A stretch of DNA of 64,000 nucleotides from DATGSL01 sp964645585 (GCA_964645585.1 CAZYAN010000018.1:1-64000); one strand, 5' to 3'; shown: positions 8,700-18,343, numbered from the stretch's first letter. Made by a program: numbers and translations. Notes: generated from the sequence alone by a model not told the origin.

Positions 8700-9502
8700 T
8701 CCGGCAGGCGCAGTTTCATGCCGATTTTCAGGCTGTTCTCGTTGGGAAGTACATCACGGTTCGCATCAAAAATATCCCGCCAGCGCGACGTGGTTCCATA
8801 CACTTTGCCGCTGATATGCGAGAGCGTGTCGCCCGGAACCACAGTGTATTCACGCGGATGAGACGCCGCGGTATTCGGGGCCGACGGCTCGGTCGACCGG
8901 ATCGCTCCGCTGGACCCGACGGTGTCAGCCGGACGCGCGGCCGCCGAAGAGAGCGCCGCGACGCGTGCTCGCAGACGCTGGTTCTCCTCATGAATCGCCG
9001 TCATCCGCCGCTTCAGTTCCAAGTTTTCCTCCTTCATCCGCTCGACGGTTTCCAGTAGATCGATCCGTTCGTATTGAGCCTGCATCGGAGCCGCCGGAAG
9101 AGTTGCGGCGAAATCTTTTGTCGCCGTCTCGATCAATTGCTCGACCTGCCGCTTCTGCGGACTGTCCGGACTCTGCTGCAAATACTTCCGGTAATGGTAA
9201 ATCGCCGCGACCGGATCGCCGATGTGCGTCCGCAAAAGCTCACCCGCCTCGAGGTGCGACTCCGGCGCAGCCTGCCGTTTTTCAATCACGCTGAGAAAGG
9301 CACCGAGGGCCTCCTGCCGCCTCCCTTCTCGAAGCAACTGCTTGCCGCGCTGGTAGTTCCGTTCGTCCCGCTCGCTCACAACCGCGGGCCCTTCGCCGAC
9401 CTTGCACCCGGCCACACCAATCGCCATTAGCAGAAGAGTCAGAAAATAAACTGGAGCCAGTTGGCGAATCCTGTGAAAAGTGTCCGTGGTTGGTTTTCTC
9501 AT
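8696..9502 (-). CDS. LysM-domain lipoprotein with helical repeat region
   Basis: With the start at 9502 the protein has 268 residues. The N terminus is a lipoprotein signal peptide ending in the lipobox VAGC. Residues about 45-110 look like TPR-type helices (YQRGKQLLREGRRQEALGAF). A coiled-coil stretch rich in Glu and Leu follows (about 130-175), then a low-complexity linker, and a C-terminal LysM domain (YTVVPGDTLSHISGKVYG to GMKLRLPE) that binds peptidoglycan. It is probably a periplasmic envelope protein. A longer frame back to 9694 would run into the divergent kdsD gene and is not needed. It is coupled to the downstream hydrolase by an ATGA overlap. Confidence 0.85.
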   Translation of the reverse strand: MRKPTTDTFHRIRQLAPVYFLTLLLMAIGVAGCKVGEGPAVVSERDERNYQRGKQLLREGRRQEALGAFLSVIEKRQAAPESHLEAGELLRTHIGDPVAAIYHYRKYLQQSPDSPQKRQVEQLIETATKDFAATLPAAPMQAQYERIDLLETVERMKEENLELKRRMTAIHEENQRLRARVAALSSAAARPADTVGSSGAIRSTEPSAPNTAASHPREYTVVPGDTLSHISGKVYGTTSRWRDIFDANRDVLPNENSLKIGMKLRLPE

Positions 9503-9539
9503 AAGAGCGAAACCTGTTAAAACCGATTGTCTACGAAAG

Positions 9540-10529
9540 ATGAACTGGGATTCCAAGACCGTTCTCGAGAAAGGACGCGCCTGCATCCGGGTTGAGGTCG
9601 AAGCACTCCAGGCGACGGCCCGGCAGCTCGACGAATCGTTCTGCACGATAATACATGCGATCGAGCAAACCGTTTCATCCGGACGAAAAATCATCTTCAG
9701 CGGGGTTGGAAAATCCGCTCACATCTGCCAAAAACTCGCCGGCACCTTCAACAGCATCGGCGCCCCCGCCTATTTTCTCGACCCGACCCATGCGCTGCAC
9801 GGCGACCTCGGCTTGTGCGCCAGCGGTGATCTCAGCATCCTCGTCAGCAACAGCGGCCAAACCGAGGAACTCGTCCGACTGGCGCCGATTCTCAAGCGGT
9901 TTGGCTTGATCACTGTCGCCCTGTGCGGACAGAGCCGTTCGACTCTTCCCGAGCTTTGCGACCATACCCTGCTCTTTGAAGCTTCGCGCGAGGCATGTCC
10001 CCTTCAACTCGCGCCAACAGCAAGCACCACGGCCGCCATGGCCCTCGGCGATTCGCTCGCGATGGTTTACCTCGAAATGCGCGGTTTCACCCGTGACGAC
10101 TTTGCCCGCCTCCACCCCGCGGGCGCCCTTGGCATGAGTCTGCTTTTGAAGGTCAGCGACATTATGCGCACCGGCGATCGATTCCCGAGTTTGCCGGATA
10201 CCCGCCCGGTCAAGGAGGCGATTCTCGCGATGACCCATGCCCGCGCCGGGTGCCTCGCGCTCGTCAGCGAGTCCGATGGGCAGCTCACCGGGATTTTCAC
10301 CGACGGCGATTTCCGCCGTTCGGCACTTGCGCAATCGGACTTCCTCGACCAGCCGGTCAGCACCTTTATGACCCGGCAACCGAAAACCATCCGGGCGGAA
10401 CAACTGGCGGTCGACGCACTTCGGCTCTTTGAGAAGCACAAGATCGAAGACTTGATCGTAATCGACGGAAGCAGCATGCCGGTGGGAATTATCGACACCC
10501 AGGATCTGCCGAAATTGAAAATCGTGTAA
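9540..10529 (+). CDS. kdsD: Arabinose-5-phosphate isomerase (KdsD/KpsF)
   Basis: This enzyme converts ribulose-5-phosphate to arabinose-5-phosphate, the first step to Kdo for lipopolysaccharide. The 329-residue product has an N-terminal SIS domain (GVGKSAHICQKLAGTFNSIG, then SNSGQTEE) and two C-terminal CBS domains from about residue 205 (VSDIMRTGDRFP; VSTFMTRQPKTI), the standard layout. The conserved HPAGALG lies between them. The start at 9540 gives the usual family N terminus and leaves a 37-base divergent gap to the LysM gene. The next gene begins one base after the stop. Confidence 0.95.
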   Translation: MNWDSKTVLEKGRACIRVEVEALQATARQLDESFCTIIHAIEQTVSSGRKIIFSGVGKSAHICQKLAGTFNSIGAPAYFLDPTHALHGDLGLCASGDLSILVSNSGQTEELVRLAPILKRFGLITVALCGQSRSTLPELCDHTLLFEASREACPLQLAPTASTTAAMALGDSLAMVYLEMRGFTRDDFARLHPAGALGMSLLLKVSDIMRTGDRFPSLPDTRPVKEAILAMTHARAGCLALVSESDGQLTGIFTDGDFRRSALAQSDFLDQPVSTFMTRQPKTIRAEQLAVDALRLFEKHKIEDLIVIDGSSMPVGIIDTQDLPKLKIV

Positions 10530-10530
10530 C

Positions 10531-11079
10531 ATGAATATCGACGACCGCCTCGCGCGGTACCTTGGACAGACGCCTGAGATCGCCGATGCTGCCTTTGTCG
10601 CGCCGGATGCAACGGTTCTCGGCGACGTTACACTCGGACCGCAAAGCAGCGTCTGGTACGGCGCGATCCTTCGCGGCGACATCAACGCGATCCGAATCGG
10701 TACCGGAACCAATCTTCAGGACGGCGTTATCGTCCATCTCGCGGATCATTTCGGTGTGACCGTCGGCGATTTCACGACGGTCGGCCACCGCGCGATATTG
10801 CATGCCTGCGCAATCGGGAATGAATGCCTCATCGGGATGGGCGCGACGATCCTCGACGGAAGCGAAGTCGGCGACCGCTGCATCATCGGCGCGAATTCCC
10901 TCGTGCCCCAAGGCCGCAAAATCCCGCCGGGCTCTCTCGTCTACGGATCACCGGCGAAGGTCGTGCGAACCTTGAGCCCGGAAGAACAGACCGGAATCCG
11001 GCACTGGGCGGATAAATATATTCGCGTCGCGGCCGCCCATCGCGCTCTCCCGCGAAAGGGAGGTCAAACTGCCGACTAA
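10531..11079 (+). CDS. Gamma carbonic anhydrase-like hexapeptide-repeat protein
   Basis: A 182-residue left-handed beta-helix protein of the YrdA/PaaY type. Hexapeptide repeats run from about residue 25 to 130. The three zinc-binding histidines of gamma-class carbonic anhydrases are at expected places: one in IVHLADH and two in VGHRAILHAC, followed by IGMGATILDG. Activity in this subgroup is variable, so I call it carbonic anhydrase-like. It starts one base after the kdsD stop, which suggests a shared transcript, though no functional link is obvious. Confidence 0.9.
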   Translation: MNIDDRLARYLGQTPEIADAAFVAPDATVLGDVTLGPQSSVWYGAILRGDINAIRIGTGTNLQDGVIVHLADHFGVTVGDFTTVGHRAILHACAIGNECLIGMGATILDGSEVGDRCIIGANSLVPQGRKIPPGSLVYGSPAKVVRTLSPEEQTGIRHWADKYIRVAAAHRALPRKGGQTAD

Positions 11080-11231
11080 TCTGACCGTGTTCGCCGCGAT
11101 CGACTCAAAAAACGTTTGCCTTGACGTTGTATTTCGCGCCTCCTAGCGAAAAACAGCAATTCGTTTTCCTCATCCGCTCGCGAGAAAGCGCCGTCTCAGC
11201 AACCCTCTGATTGTCAATCGTCACCAGTCCC

Positions 11232-12641
11232 ATGGAACAATTCCTCGAATTCATCGAGCAAATCAACGGCAAGCTCAACAACATCGTTTGGGGCCCGCCT
11301 TTCATGATCCTGCTCGCCGGCACCGGCCTTTACCTCACCGTCCGGCTCGGCTTCTTTCAGTTCACCCACTTGCGGTTCGCCTGGAATCAAAGTTTCGGCC
11401 GGCTCTTTCGACGGGAAAAGGAATCCGAAGGAGGTTCTCTCACTTCATTTCAGGCGGTCTCGTCAGCCATGGCCGGAACAATCGGCGTCGGCAATATCGC
11501 TGGTGTCAGCACGGCCATCGCCCTTGGCGGCCCGGGTGCGATTTTCTGGATGTGGATGATTGCTCTGGTCGGGATGGCGACAAAGTTCGCCGAGGCGAGC
11601 CTGGCGGTTAAGTACCGGGAAATCGGCCCCGACGGGCGCGTTTCGGGCGGAGTGATGTACTATATCGAGCGGGGCCTTGGCCCGAGGTGGAAATGGCTCG
11701 CTGTCCTTTACGCACTGCTTGCCGGGCTCGCCGCTCTCGGGATCGGTAATATGGTACAAGCCAATACGATGGCGCATGCACTTGAGCATTTCAAAGTCCC
11801 GACCTTTGTGACCGGGCTTGCACTGATCGTGCTGGTCGGAATGGTGACCATGGGCGGGATCAAACGTCTCGGTGCCGTTGCCGAACGAATCGTTCCCTTC
11901 ATGGTTATCGTGTATGTCATCGGATCGCTTGTCATTCTCGCGACCCACATCACGGCGATTCCAGACGCGTTCAGACAGATTTTCTACTACGCTTTTAACG
12001 AGCATCCGGCCGCAGGCAGTTTCACGGGAGCAGCCGTGGGATCAGCCATCAAATTTGGAATCGCCCGGGGCATTTTCTCCAATGAGGCCGGCCTCGGCGC
12101 CGCATCGATCGTCCACGCTCAAGCCGCCAACAGCCCCGCTCGCCAAGGCATGTGGGGGATGTGGGAAGTTTTTATCGATACCATCATCGTCGCAACGATG
12201 ACTGGCCTCGTTATCATCGTGACGGGTGCCTTTACCGATGGCACGACCGGGGCCGAACTCGCCAGTAACGCCTTCACTCAAGGTCTTCCAGGGCCGGGAG
12301 GGATGATCGTTCTTTTCGCACTGATTCTCTTCGCCTACACGACCCTGCTGACGTGGGGCTTCTATGGGGAAAAGAGCTGGGAATATCTCTTTGGCAGCCG
12401 GATTATTACACCGTATCGAGTCCTGTTCATTCTATTCATCTACATCGGCGCGAATATGGAGCTGAAACTTGCCTGGGGCGTCGCCGACACGCTCAATGGC
12501 ATGATGGCCATGCCCAACCTGATCGCCCTGATCGCGCTCGGCGGGATTCTCGTGAAGACCAAGAACGACTATCTGGCGAACGTCAAAAGAGACGCCAAAG
12601 ATACGCCGGTCAAAGTCGAAGAGAACCCCGGAGCTCGATGA
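11232..12641 (+). CDS. Sodium:alanine symporter (AGCS family)
   Basis: A 469-residue inner-membrane transporter with about eleven hydrophobic segments. The family signature region is clear: SAMAGTIGVGNIAGVSTAIA near residue 78, the GGPGAIFWMW segment, and FSNEAGLGAASIVHA near 280. It should take up alanine or glycine with sodium. I use the ATG at 11232, giving MEQFLEFIEQING, rather than a frame opening seven codons earlier. The stop overlaps the start of the next gene as ATGA. The C terminus is short and charged. Confidence 0.95.
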   Translation: MEQFLEFIEQINGKLNNIVWGPPFMILLAGTGLYLTVRLGFFQFTHLRFAWNQSFGRLFRREKESEGGSLTSFQAVSSAMAGTIGVGNIAGVSTAIALGGPGAIFWMWMIALVGMATKFAEASLAVKYREIGPDGRVSGGVMYYIERGLGPRWKWLAVLYALLAGLAALGIGNMVQANTMAHALEHFKVPTFVTGLALIVLVGMVTMGGIKRLGAVAERIVPFMVIVYVIGSLVILATHITAIPDAFRQIFYYAFNEHPAAGSFTGAAVGSAIKFGIARGIFSNEAGLGAASIVHAQAANSPARQGMWGMWEVFIDTIIVATMTGLVIIVTGAFTDGTTGAELASNAFTQGLPGPGGMIVLFALILFAYTTLLTWGFYGEKSWEYLFGSRIITPYRVLFILFIYIGANMELKLAWGVADTLNGMMAMPNLIALIALGGILVKTKNDYLANVKRDAKDTPVKVEENPGAR

Positions 12642-13012
12642 GTGATTGGGAAGGCCGGGTCGAACGCGCGGCAGCCGTTGCTAAAGAAAGCCTCGCCAGC
12701 CTTCCGGCCGAACTGCGCGAGCTTGCTGAACAGGTCCCGCTGACGTTCGAAAAACGCCCGACCCGCGCGATGCGCGCGGAAGGAATTACGCCCGACACAC
12801 TCGGTCTTTTCGTTGGCGAATCCATCGAAGATGCAGGCGAAAGCCTCGCCCCGATGCCTGGGCAGATTATCCTCTTCCTCGACAATATCTGGGACTTCGC
12901 CGACGGCGACACCGAGACGTTCGAAGAAGAGGTGCGAATCACCCTTCTCCATGAATTGGGCCACTATCTCGGCTGGGACGAACAGGACTTGTTCGACCGG
13001 GACTTGGATTGA
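12638..13012 (+). CDS. Small zincin-like metallopeptidase (HELGH)
   Basis: A 124-residue protein of the short zincin-like family (DUF1025 type). The zinc-binding HELGHYLGWDEQDL motif lies near residue 107, and IILFLDNIWDFADG precedes it. Family members are small, cytoplasmic and of unknown substrate. The ATG at 12638 overlaps the symporter stop in ATGA, so translation is coupled to that of the symporter. Longer in-frame extensions into the symporter gene look non-coding. Confidence 0.88.
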   Translation: MSDWEGRVERAAAVAKESLASLPAELRELAEQVPLTFEKRPTRAMRAEGITPDTLGLFVGESIEDAGESLAPMPGQIILFLDNIWDFADGDTETFEEEVRITLLHELGHYLGWDEQDLFDRDLD

Positions 13013-13094
13013 GCGAACGCTGGAACGAACACGGAATGGGATTCAAGCCCGCTGCTCGTCGACTCTGATGCACCCGTCGACCGCGGACCAGTCT

Positions 13095-13502
13095 TTATTC
13101 GCGCAAGAGAGCCGCTACCGCCTGCGCAAGCTCTTCCGTATGCGTCAGGCTGACCCAAACATGTGTTCCGCCAAGCTGGTGGAGCAGGGATGTCGCACGC
13201 TCGTCCAGCCGCACCAGCGGCTCGCCACGCGCTCCTTTATAGATGGAAATCGACTTCCATCCGACTTCCGCGCCGATCCCGGTCGAAAAGGCTTTCGATA
13301 CCGCCTCCTTCGCGGCAAATCGCGCGGCGAGATGCTTGTGCGGGTGCTTCATGCCGAGGCAATACTCCAATTCCTCCTCCGTATAAACCCGCTTCAAAAA
13401 CCGCTCGCCCTGGCGCTCGCAGACACGGCGAATTCTCGGAACTTCAATAATATCGGTTCCGAGACCGACGAGATACCCTCCTTTCGGAATTGCAATCGTC
13501 AT
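13095..13502 (-). CDS. acpS: Holo-[acyl-carrier-protein] synthase
   Basis: AcpS transfers 4'-phosphopantetheine from CoA to acyl carrier protein. The 135-residue length fits. The two family motifs are present: GLGTDIIEVPRI near residue 13, containing the metal-binding Asp, and RFAAKEAVSKAF near 60. The start at 13502 overlaps the stop of pdxJ by four bases (ATGA), the same pdxJ-acpS order as in E. coli and many other bacteria. Confidence 0.95.
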   Translation of the reverse strand: MTIAIPKGGYLVGLGTDIIEVPRIRRVCERQGERFLKRVYTEEELEYCLGMKHPHKHLAARFAAKEAVSKAFSTGIGAEVGWKSISIYKGARGEPLVRLDERATSLLHQLGGTHVWVSLTHTEELAQAVAALLRE

Positions 13503-14254
13503 GGCCGGACCATTCGCGCCCGCATTTCACGCACTGCTTCCTCAATTCCCGTGGAGAGCGCGCGACTGACGATGCTGTGGCCGATATTCAATTCATGTAT
13601 CCCGGGCAATGCGCAAATCTCACGCACGTTAATGTAGTTGATGCCGTGGCCCGCGTTAACGGTCAGTCCAAGATCGCAGGCAAGCGCGGCTCCGTCTCGC
13701 AGCTTCTCATACTCCTCCGTCCGTCGCCCCGTATAACAGGCATTGGCATACGCCCCCGTGTGCAACTCAACTAGAGGCGCCCCCACTTCGGCGGCGGCTT
13801 CAATCTGTCTCGGCACCGGATCGATAAAAAGGCTCACCTGAATCCCTGCTCCGATCAGTGCTTCAATCACCCGCCGCACGCGATCACGCTGCCCAGCGAC
13901 ATCGAGTCCCCCTTCCGTCGTTACTTCCTCCCGATTCTCCGGAACCAGACAAACCGTTTCCGGACCGATCTCCCGAGCAAAAGCCACCATCTCGTCCGTG
14001 CAGGCCATCTCAAAATTCAGGCGCGTCGCGATCGCCGCCCGCAACCGCCGAATGTCCTCATCCTGCATGTGCCGCCGATCCTCCCGCAAGTGCGCGGTGA
14101 TTCCGTCCGCGCCCGCACGTTCAGCCAGCAGCGCGAATGTAACAGGGTCCGGCTCCACCATCTGACCGTATGTCCGATCGCTTTCCCTGTAACGGGCCTG
14201 CCGCACCGTAGCGCAGTGATCGATGTTTACCCCGAGAAGAATTCGAGACGCCAT
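13499..14254 (-). CDS. pdxJ: Pyridoxine 5'-phosphate synthase
   Basis: PdxJ condenses deoxyxylulose-5-phosphate with 3-amino-2-oxopropyl phosphate to pyridoxine phosphate. The TIM-barrel motifs are all visible: LGVNIDHCATVRQARY at the start, HLREDRRHMQDED, VCLVPENREEVTTEGGLD, ELHTGAYA and NAGHGINYINV. Using the ATG at 14254 the product has 251 residues, close to normal. An ATG at 14263 is an equal choice; the frame continuing to 14356 would enter the upstream gene and adds untypical residues. It is coupled to acpS downstream. Confidence 0.95.
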   Translation of the reverse strand: MASRILLGVNIDHCATVRQARYRESDRTYGQMVEPDPVTFALLAERAGADGITAHLREDRRHMQDEDIRRLRAAIATRLNFEMACTDEMVAFAREIGPETVCLVPENREEVTTEGGLDVAGQRDRVRRVIEALIGAGIQVSLFIDPVPRQIEAAAEVGAPLVELHTGAYANACYTGRRTEEYEKLRDGAALACDLGLTVNAGHGINYINVREICALPGIHELNIGHSIVSRALSTGIEEAVREMRARMVRP

Positions 14255-14321
14255 AATCTCCATCAGCTTGCTCGCTTTCGGCGCCCGGAGCAATCCCTCT
14301 CTCGCACGTAAGACAGCGACT

Positions 14322-15134
14322 TCAACCCTGAGATCTCCGCGCCAGCTTTTCTCCAAGTTCCTCGATGCTCTCCAGCACGATATCCGGTCCCGGACGTGCG
14401 GCCTGCGCCTCGTCCCGGGTCGTTTCCCCGGTCAACACGAGCACCCCGACGGCGCCGACCTCTCTCGCCATCGCGACGTCGGTATAAAGCCGGTCCCCGA
14501 CCACCGCGAGTTCCTCCGGCTGAAGCGCGTGCCTCGTCAGCAGCGCCTCAATCATCGCGCGATTCGGCTTTCCGGGCACCGCGTCGGGCACCCGGCCCGT
14601 CGCAGCGGTCAACGCGGCGCAGACCGACCCGCAATCGATCAAAACGGTTGGCTGGTCGGTCGGACAAATCCGGTCCGGATGCGACGCGATAAATGTTCTG
14701 CCCTGGTCAATCCAATAGGCGGCCCGGCAGAGTCGTGTGAAATCAAGATTCGGATCAAAACCAACCACGACAAGCTCGGGATCCTCGTCGCACGAAACAA
14801 AACCGGCCGCCTCAAACTCCGAAATAAAGCCGGCCGTGCCGACGAGGTACAGGCGCTTTTTGCTGACGTAGTGCCTCTTCAAATACGCAATCGTCGCGAG
14901 TGTCGACGTATGAATCGCATCCGTCGACGCCTCGATTCCCATCTCCCGCAAATGAGTCACATAATCGGTGACGCTTTTCGAGGAATTGTTGGTAAAAAAC
15001 GTGTATCCGATCCTGAGCTCGTCCAGTTTCTGGAGGAACGCGCGGGTGAAGGGAAACAAGGTTCGGCCACTGTAAATCGTGCCGTCCATATCGAGCGCCA
15101 GATGGCGGACGCCCGTCAACTTATGGGAGTTCAT
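14322..15134 (-). CDS. HAD-IIA family phosphatase (NagD-like)
   Basis: A 270-residue phosphatase of the HAD IIA subfamily. Motif I LDMDGTIYSG has both catalytic aspartates, motif II is FTNNSSKS near residue 50, and motif IV is VVGDRLYTDVAMA followed by GVLVLTGET. These are the patterns of NagD and p-nitrophenyl phosphatases, which act on nucleotide or sugar phosphates; the true substrate is unknown. The start at 15134 shares one base with the stop of the upstream glycerophosphodiesterase gene (TGATG), pointing to translational coupling. Confidence 0.9.
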   Translation of the reverse strand: MNSHKLTGVRHLALDMDGTIYSGRTLFPFTRAFLQKLDELRIGYTFFTNNSSKSVTDYVTHLREMGIEASTDAIHTSTLATIAYLKRHYVSKKRLYLVGTAGFISEFEAAGFVSCDEDPELVVVGFDPNLDFTRLCRAAYWIDQGRTFIASHPDRICPTDQPTVLIDCGSVCAALTAATGRVPDAVPGKPNRAMIEALLTRHALQPEELAVVGDRLYTDVAMAREVGAVGVLVLTGETTRDEAQAARPGPDIVLESIEELGEKLARRSQG

Positions 15135-16069
15135 CACCGCCCGGCCGCTACCGGGTTCTGCTTTTGGCCCTGATGAATCGCGATCGCCTTCCAAGCCATC
15201 GCCGGGTTGTCGGAAATCAGCCCATCGACACCCATCTCGAGCAGTTCGAGAGCAAGATCGAGTTCATTGACCGTGTAGATCCAGACCCGCAGACCGCGCC
15301 GATGCGCGTCATCGATCGCTTCCCGCGTAACTTGGCGGTTCCAGCCAACGATCCGGGCGCCCGTCTTTTCAATCTGATCGAGAAACATCGCGTTTAAATA
15401 CCGTTCATCCCGCGGATAAGCCGTTCCATCCGGACGGCGAATCGGTCCCAGCGCGCCAAGAGCCAATCCAGGCGCGACCTCGTTGCATCCCGCGATGAAG
15501 CTCCAGTCGAAGGCCTGCACAACAACGTCGCCGAGAATGCCCTTCTTCTCCAAAAGTTCAACCAGTGCCGCGGGATCCCCCGCCTTCCGTTCGATCAACG
15601 TGACCGATCCCGCTTGGATCACATCGAGCGCTTCGTCGACCGTTGGTATTTGAACACCTGCGAATCGCGGATGAAACCAGGCACCCGCATCCAGCTCGCG
15701 CAGCTCCGCGAAGGTCTTTTCGGCCAGGGTTACTTTGGCTTCATTCCATTTGGCAACCGCGTCGGTCGTCCGGTCGAGCGTCGAGTCGTGAAAAACCGTG
15801 AGAACGTTATCCGCGCTGTGGTAGTAATCGAGCTCAATGAGATCCGCATGGGCAAGCAGAGCCATCTCGAACGACGGAATGGTATTCTCAGGAGCGGCCA
15901 TCTTGTACCCGCGATGCGCGATCACCAGCGGGCGATCCGCTTCGAGCAGCGCTTGTACGCGCGGTGTCGGCTCAACCTTGCGCTGCTCGGCTGAAGCAGC
16001 ACTCATACCAAAGGCCGCCAGGCTGAGGCCGGCGAGGAGTACAGTTACAGTCAGGAATGGCTGGGTCAT
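15134..16069 (-). CDS. Glycerophosphodiester phosphodiesterase, exported
   Basis: This enzyme cleaves glycerophosphodiesters to glycerol-3-phosphate and an alcohol. With the ATG at 16069 the product has 311 residues and begins with a hydrophobic signal peptide (VTVLLAGLSLAAFGMSAASA). Catalytic motifs are IAHRGYKMAAPENT with the catalytic His, LIELDYYHS, and VFHDSTLDRTT. A reading from a TTG at 16099 would add ten residues before the signal and is less likely. The product could feed the glycerol-3-phosphate genes at 25722-31639, an inferred link. Confidence 0.92.
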   Translation of the reverse strand: MTQPFLTVTVLLAGLSLAAFGMSAASAEQRKVEPTPRVQALLEADRPLVIAHRGYKMAAPENTIPSFEMALLAHADLIELDYYHSADNVLTVFHDSTLDRTTDAVAKWNEAKVTLAEKTFAELRELDAGAWFHPRFAGVQIPTVDEALDVIQAGSVTLIERKAGDPAALVELLEKKGILGDVVVQAFDWSFIAGCNEVAPGLALGALGPIRRPDGTAYPRDERYLNAMFLDQIEKTGARIVGWNRQVTREAIDDAHRRGLRVWIYTVNELDLALELLEMGVDGLISDNPAMAWKAIAIHQGQKQNPVAAGR

Positions 16070-16138
16070 AAAAAGGATTTCGATTACAATCGGTTGCAAT
16101 GATGGATAGATTCTCGAAAGAAGCCTTGCGTGTCCAAA

Positions 16139-18343
16139 TCAAAGTTCGGACCGTCCGCCCGAGTCAGATGTTCCGGCCGCAATGGCACCCGCCGACGAGG
16201 CTTCGCTCGGAACCGATTCATACAATCGTTCGATATGAATGAAGGCGTTCTTTCGCCTGCGAGTCACGACATTATCATAGGTATCGGGAGTCATCTCAAC
16301 CAGCACACCCTCGTTTGAGTCGTCAATCTCAACAACCACCGCGTGCGCCGAATGAAGGCCCCCGGTCCACCAGCGGGAATCCGTGAGGTATACGAGGTCG
16401 CCTATCCGCGCTTCAAGCTTGTCTGCCACGTCGCGCGTGATTCGCACGGGCGGCACCGCCGCGGCAGGCGCCTCAGGAAGCGCTTCGACGGGCCGCGGAA
16501 GAGCAGTCGTGCGCGTGACGCGCCCTTCCCGCCCAGGCGACCCTTTGTAAGCCGCAAGCGCGTGCGAGATCGTACCCCAGACAAGACCCCGCTGCCGCTC
16601 AGCAGACTCGGGACGTGTGAAGAGAGTCACTCCGACACCAATCACCGCGCAAACCGCCATTCCGTAAAACGCTCGCATAAACTTGTGCTGAGTCATTCCC
16701 GGCAGAATGCCATCGCTCGGCTCTCCCATCGGAACCCCATGCGCGAACGGCGTCACCACCTCCGGAACCAATAGAGACAGGACGACTGCCCCCATTCCCC
16801 CGATGAGAGTCGCCAGAGCAGCGGTTCGCGTGAATCGCCGCCAAAAGACACTGAGCAGAACGGTTACAACCAGCGGGGGCGTGATCGCTGCGGTGAACGC
16901 GGCATGCGCGACGTAAATCGAATCATACTGCATGAAAACGGGCACCAAAATAACCCCGAGAACCGTCACGGAGATCGCACTGATCCGGGCCGCTCCCAGA
17001 AGATTCCGTTCGGTCGCATCCGGGCGGATATACGGACGGTAAATGTCGTTTACCACAACCGCGGAAACACCAGTGATCAAGGTGTCCACTGTCGACATCA
17101 AAGCCGCCGTTAACGCAGCCAGGACCAGACCGAACATCCCCGGTCGGCTCAGCAGATCCGTCGCGATGAAAAAGGCTTCGTCCGCGCCAATCGTGTCCGG
17201 GAGAATTCCCGCGTTCACAAATGCCCGGGCCACCCATCCGCCCGAGGCAACCACGGCCGCCGCAAGGAACATCAAAACAACGACAGTCGCCACCAGCGCC
17301 TTGCGGCACTCATTCAGCGACTTTGCCGCTAGAAAGCGCATCACCATGCCCTGGTTCAAGAAATAGAACATCGCCGACCCCGCGATCGCGTCCTGCCAGA
17401 AAATGCCGACCGACGGAAATCCGCCGTCCTCATTAAAATTGGGGAACGCCAGCCGTGCTTCCCGCGGCAGATTACCCCAAAACATATCGAATCCTCCCAG
17501 GTAATTGACACCGAGCACAAGCAGCAGCATCCCGACGAACATCAACATCATCCCTTGGAACAGATCGGTCATGATCACGCTCGTCTGCCCTCCAGCTGTC
17601 ACGTAGGTCGCCGAAATAACCGCCACGACCAAGGCCGATCCCCAAATCGGCCAGCCCGCGAGAAGGTTTACGACCTTGCCCATCGTGAAAAGATTCACGC
17701 CAACGTACCCGACCAGGTAAATCATCAGGTAAATCGTCGCCCATACACGAACGCCTTGACCAAACCGCCGACCAAAGTACTCGGGGATGGACACAATCCT
17801 TGAGAAGTAAATGATCGGCAGCCAGCCAAACGCCAGCAAGGGAAACCAAACCCAGTCGTTCCAGTAGGTCTGCGTGCTTGAAAGCCCGTATTTGTATCCG
17901 ACCTCCGCGTACTTGACAAAGCTGTAGGATCCGACGGTTGAGGCCACCAAACTGAAAGCAATCAGCCACCAGGTGAAGCGCTGCCCGCCGAAAAAGAAAT
18001 CTTTGGTTGTCTTTTGGCGGCGTCCAAACCAGGTGCCCACAACGAGAATCAACCCGAAATAAAGCGCGACAATGACGTAGTCAATTCCCTGGCCGCGCAC
18101 TTTACCATTCCGCGCAAGCACCTCATCCGCCCCTCCGTCGTACGGCTCTGCCGGCAAGACTTCCATCGGACCGTATTGCAGGTATCCCTGCAAAACCATG
18201 TAAACCAGCAGTACGACAAGGCAGGTCACCAGATTCCGTAACCCGGCACCGCTCGTTCCAAGGTACCCGTGCCGGTAAGCGTAATACAAGCCGACAAGAA
18301 AGCAGATTCCGCCAACCAAATAGGAGTAAATAAATGCGTCCAT
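16139..18343 (-). CDS. Sodium:solute symporter (SSS family) with C-terminal soluble extension
   Basis: A 734-residue integral membrane protein with about fourteen hydrophobic segments. The SSS features GRRQKTTKDFFFGGQRFTWW, SLVASTVGSYSFV and the conserved LTAALMSTVDTLITGVSAVVVNDIY are present. The substrate cannot be read from sequence. Two unusual parts are an N-terminal pair of membrane helices before the SSS core, and a C-terminal soluble tail of about 120 residues with a Pro/Ala-rich linker and a small basic beta-rich domain (IGDLVYLTDSRWWTGGLHSA). The gap to the next gene holds no clear terminator. Confidence 0.9.
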   Translation of the reverse strand: MDAFIYSYLVGGICFLVGLYYAYRHGYLGTSGAGLRNLVTCLVVLLVYMVLQGYLQYGPMEVLPAEPYDGGADEVLARNGKVRGQGIDYVIVALYFGLILVVGTWFGRRQKTTKDFFFGGQRFTWWLIAFSLVASTVGSYSFVKYAEVGYKYGLSSTQTYWNDWVWFPLLAFGWLPIIYFSRIVSIPEYFGRRFGQGVRVWATIYLMIYLVGYVGVNLFTMGKVVNLLAGWPIWGSALVVAVISATYVTAGGQTSVIMTDLFQGMMLMFVGMLLLVLGVNYLGGFDMFWGNLPREARLAFPNFNEDGGFPSVGIFWQDAIAGSAMFYFLNQGMVMRFLAAKSLNECRKALVATVVVLMFLAAAVVASGGWVARAFVNAGILPDTIGADEAFFIATDLLSRPGMFGLVLAALTAALMSTVDTLITGVSAVVVNDIYRPYIRPDATERNLLGAARISAISVTVLGVILVPVFMQYDSIYVAHAAFTAAITPPLVVTVLLSVFWRRFTRTAALATLIGGMGAVVLSLLVPEVVTPFAHGVPMGEPSDGILPGMTQHKFMRAFYGMAVCAVIGVGVTLFTRPESAERQRGLVWGTISHALAAYKGSPGREGRVTRTTALPRPVEALPEAPAAAVPPVRITRDVADKLEARIGDLVYLTDSRWWTGGLHSAHAVVVEIDDSNEGVLVEMTPDTYDNVVTRRRKNAFIHIERLYESVPSEASSAGAIAAGTSDSGGRSEL

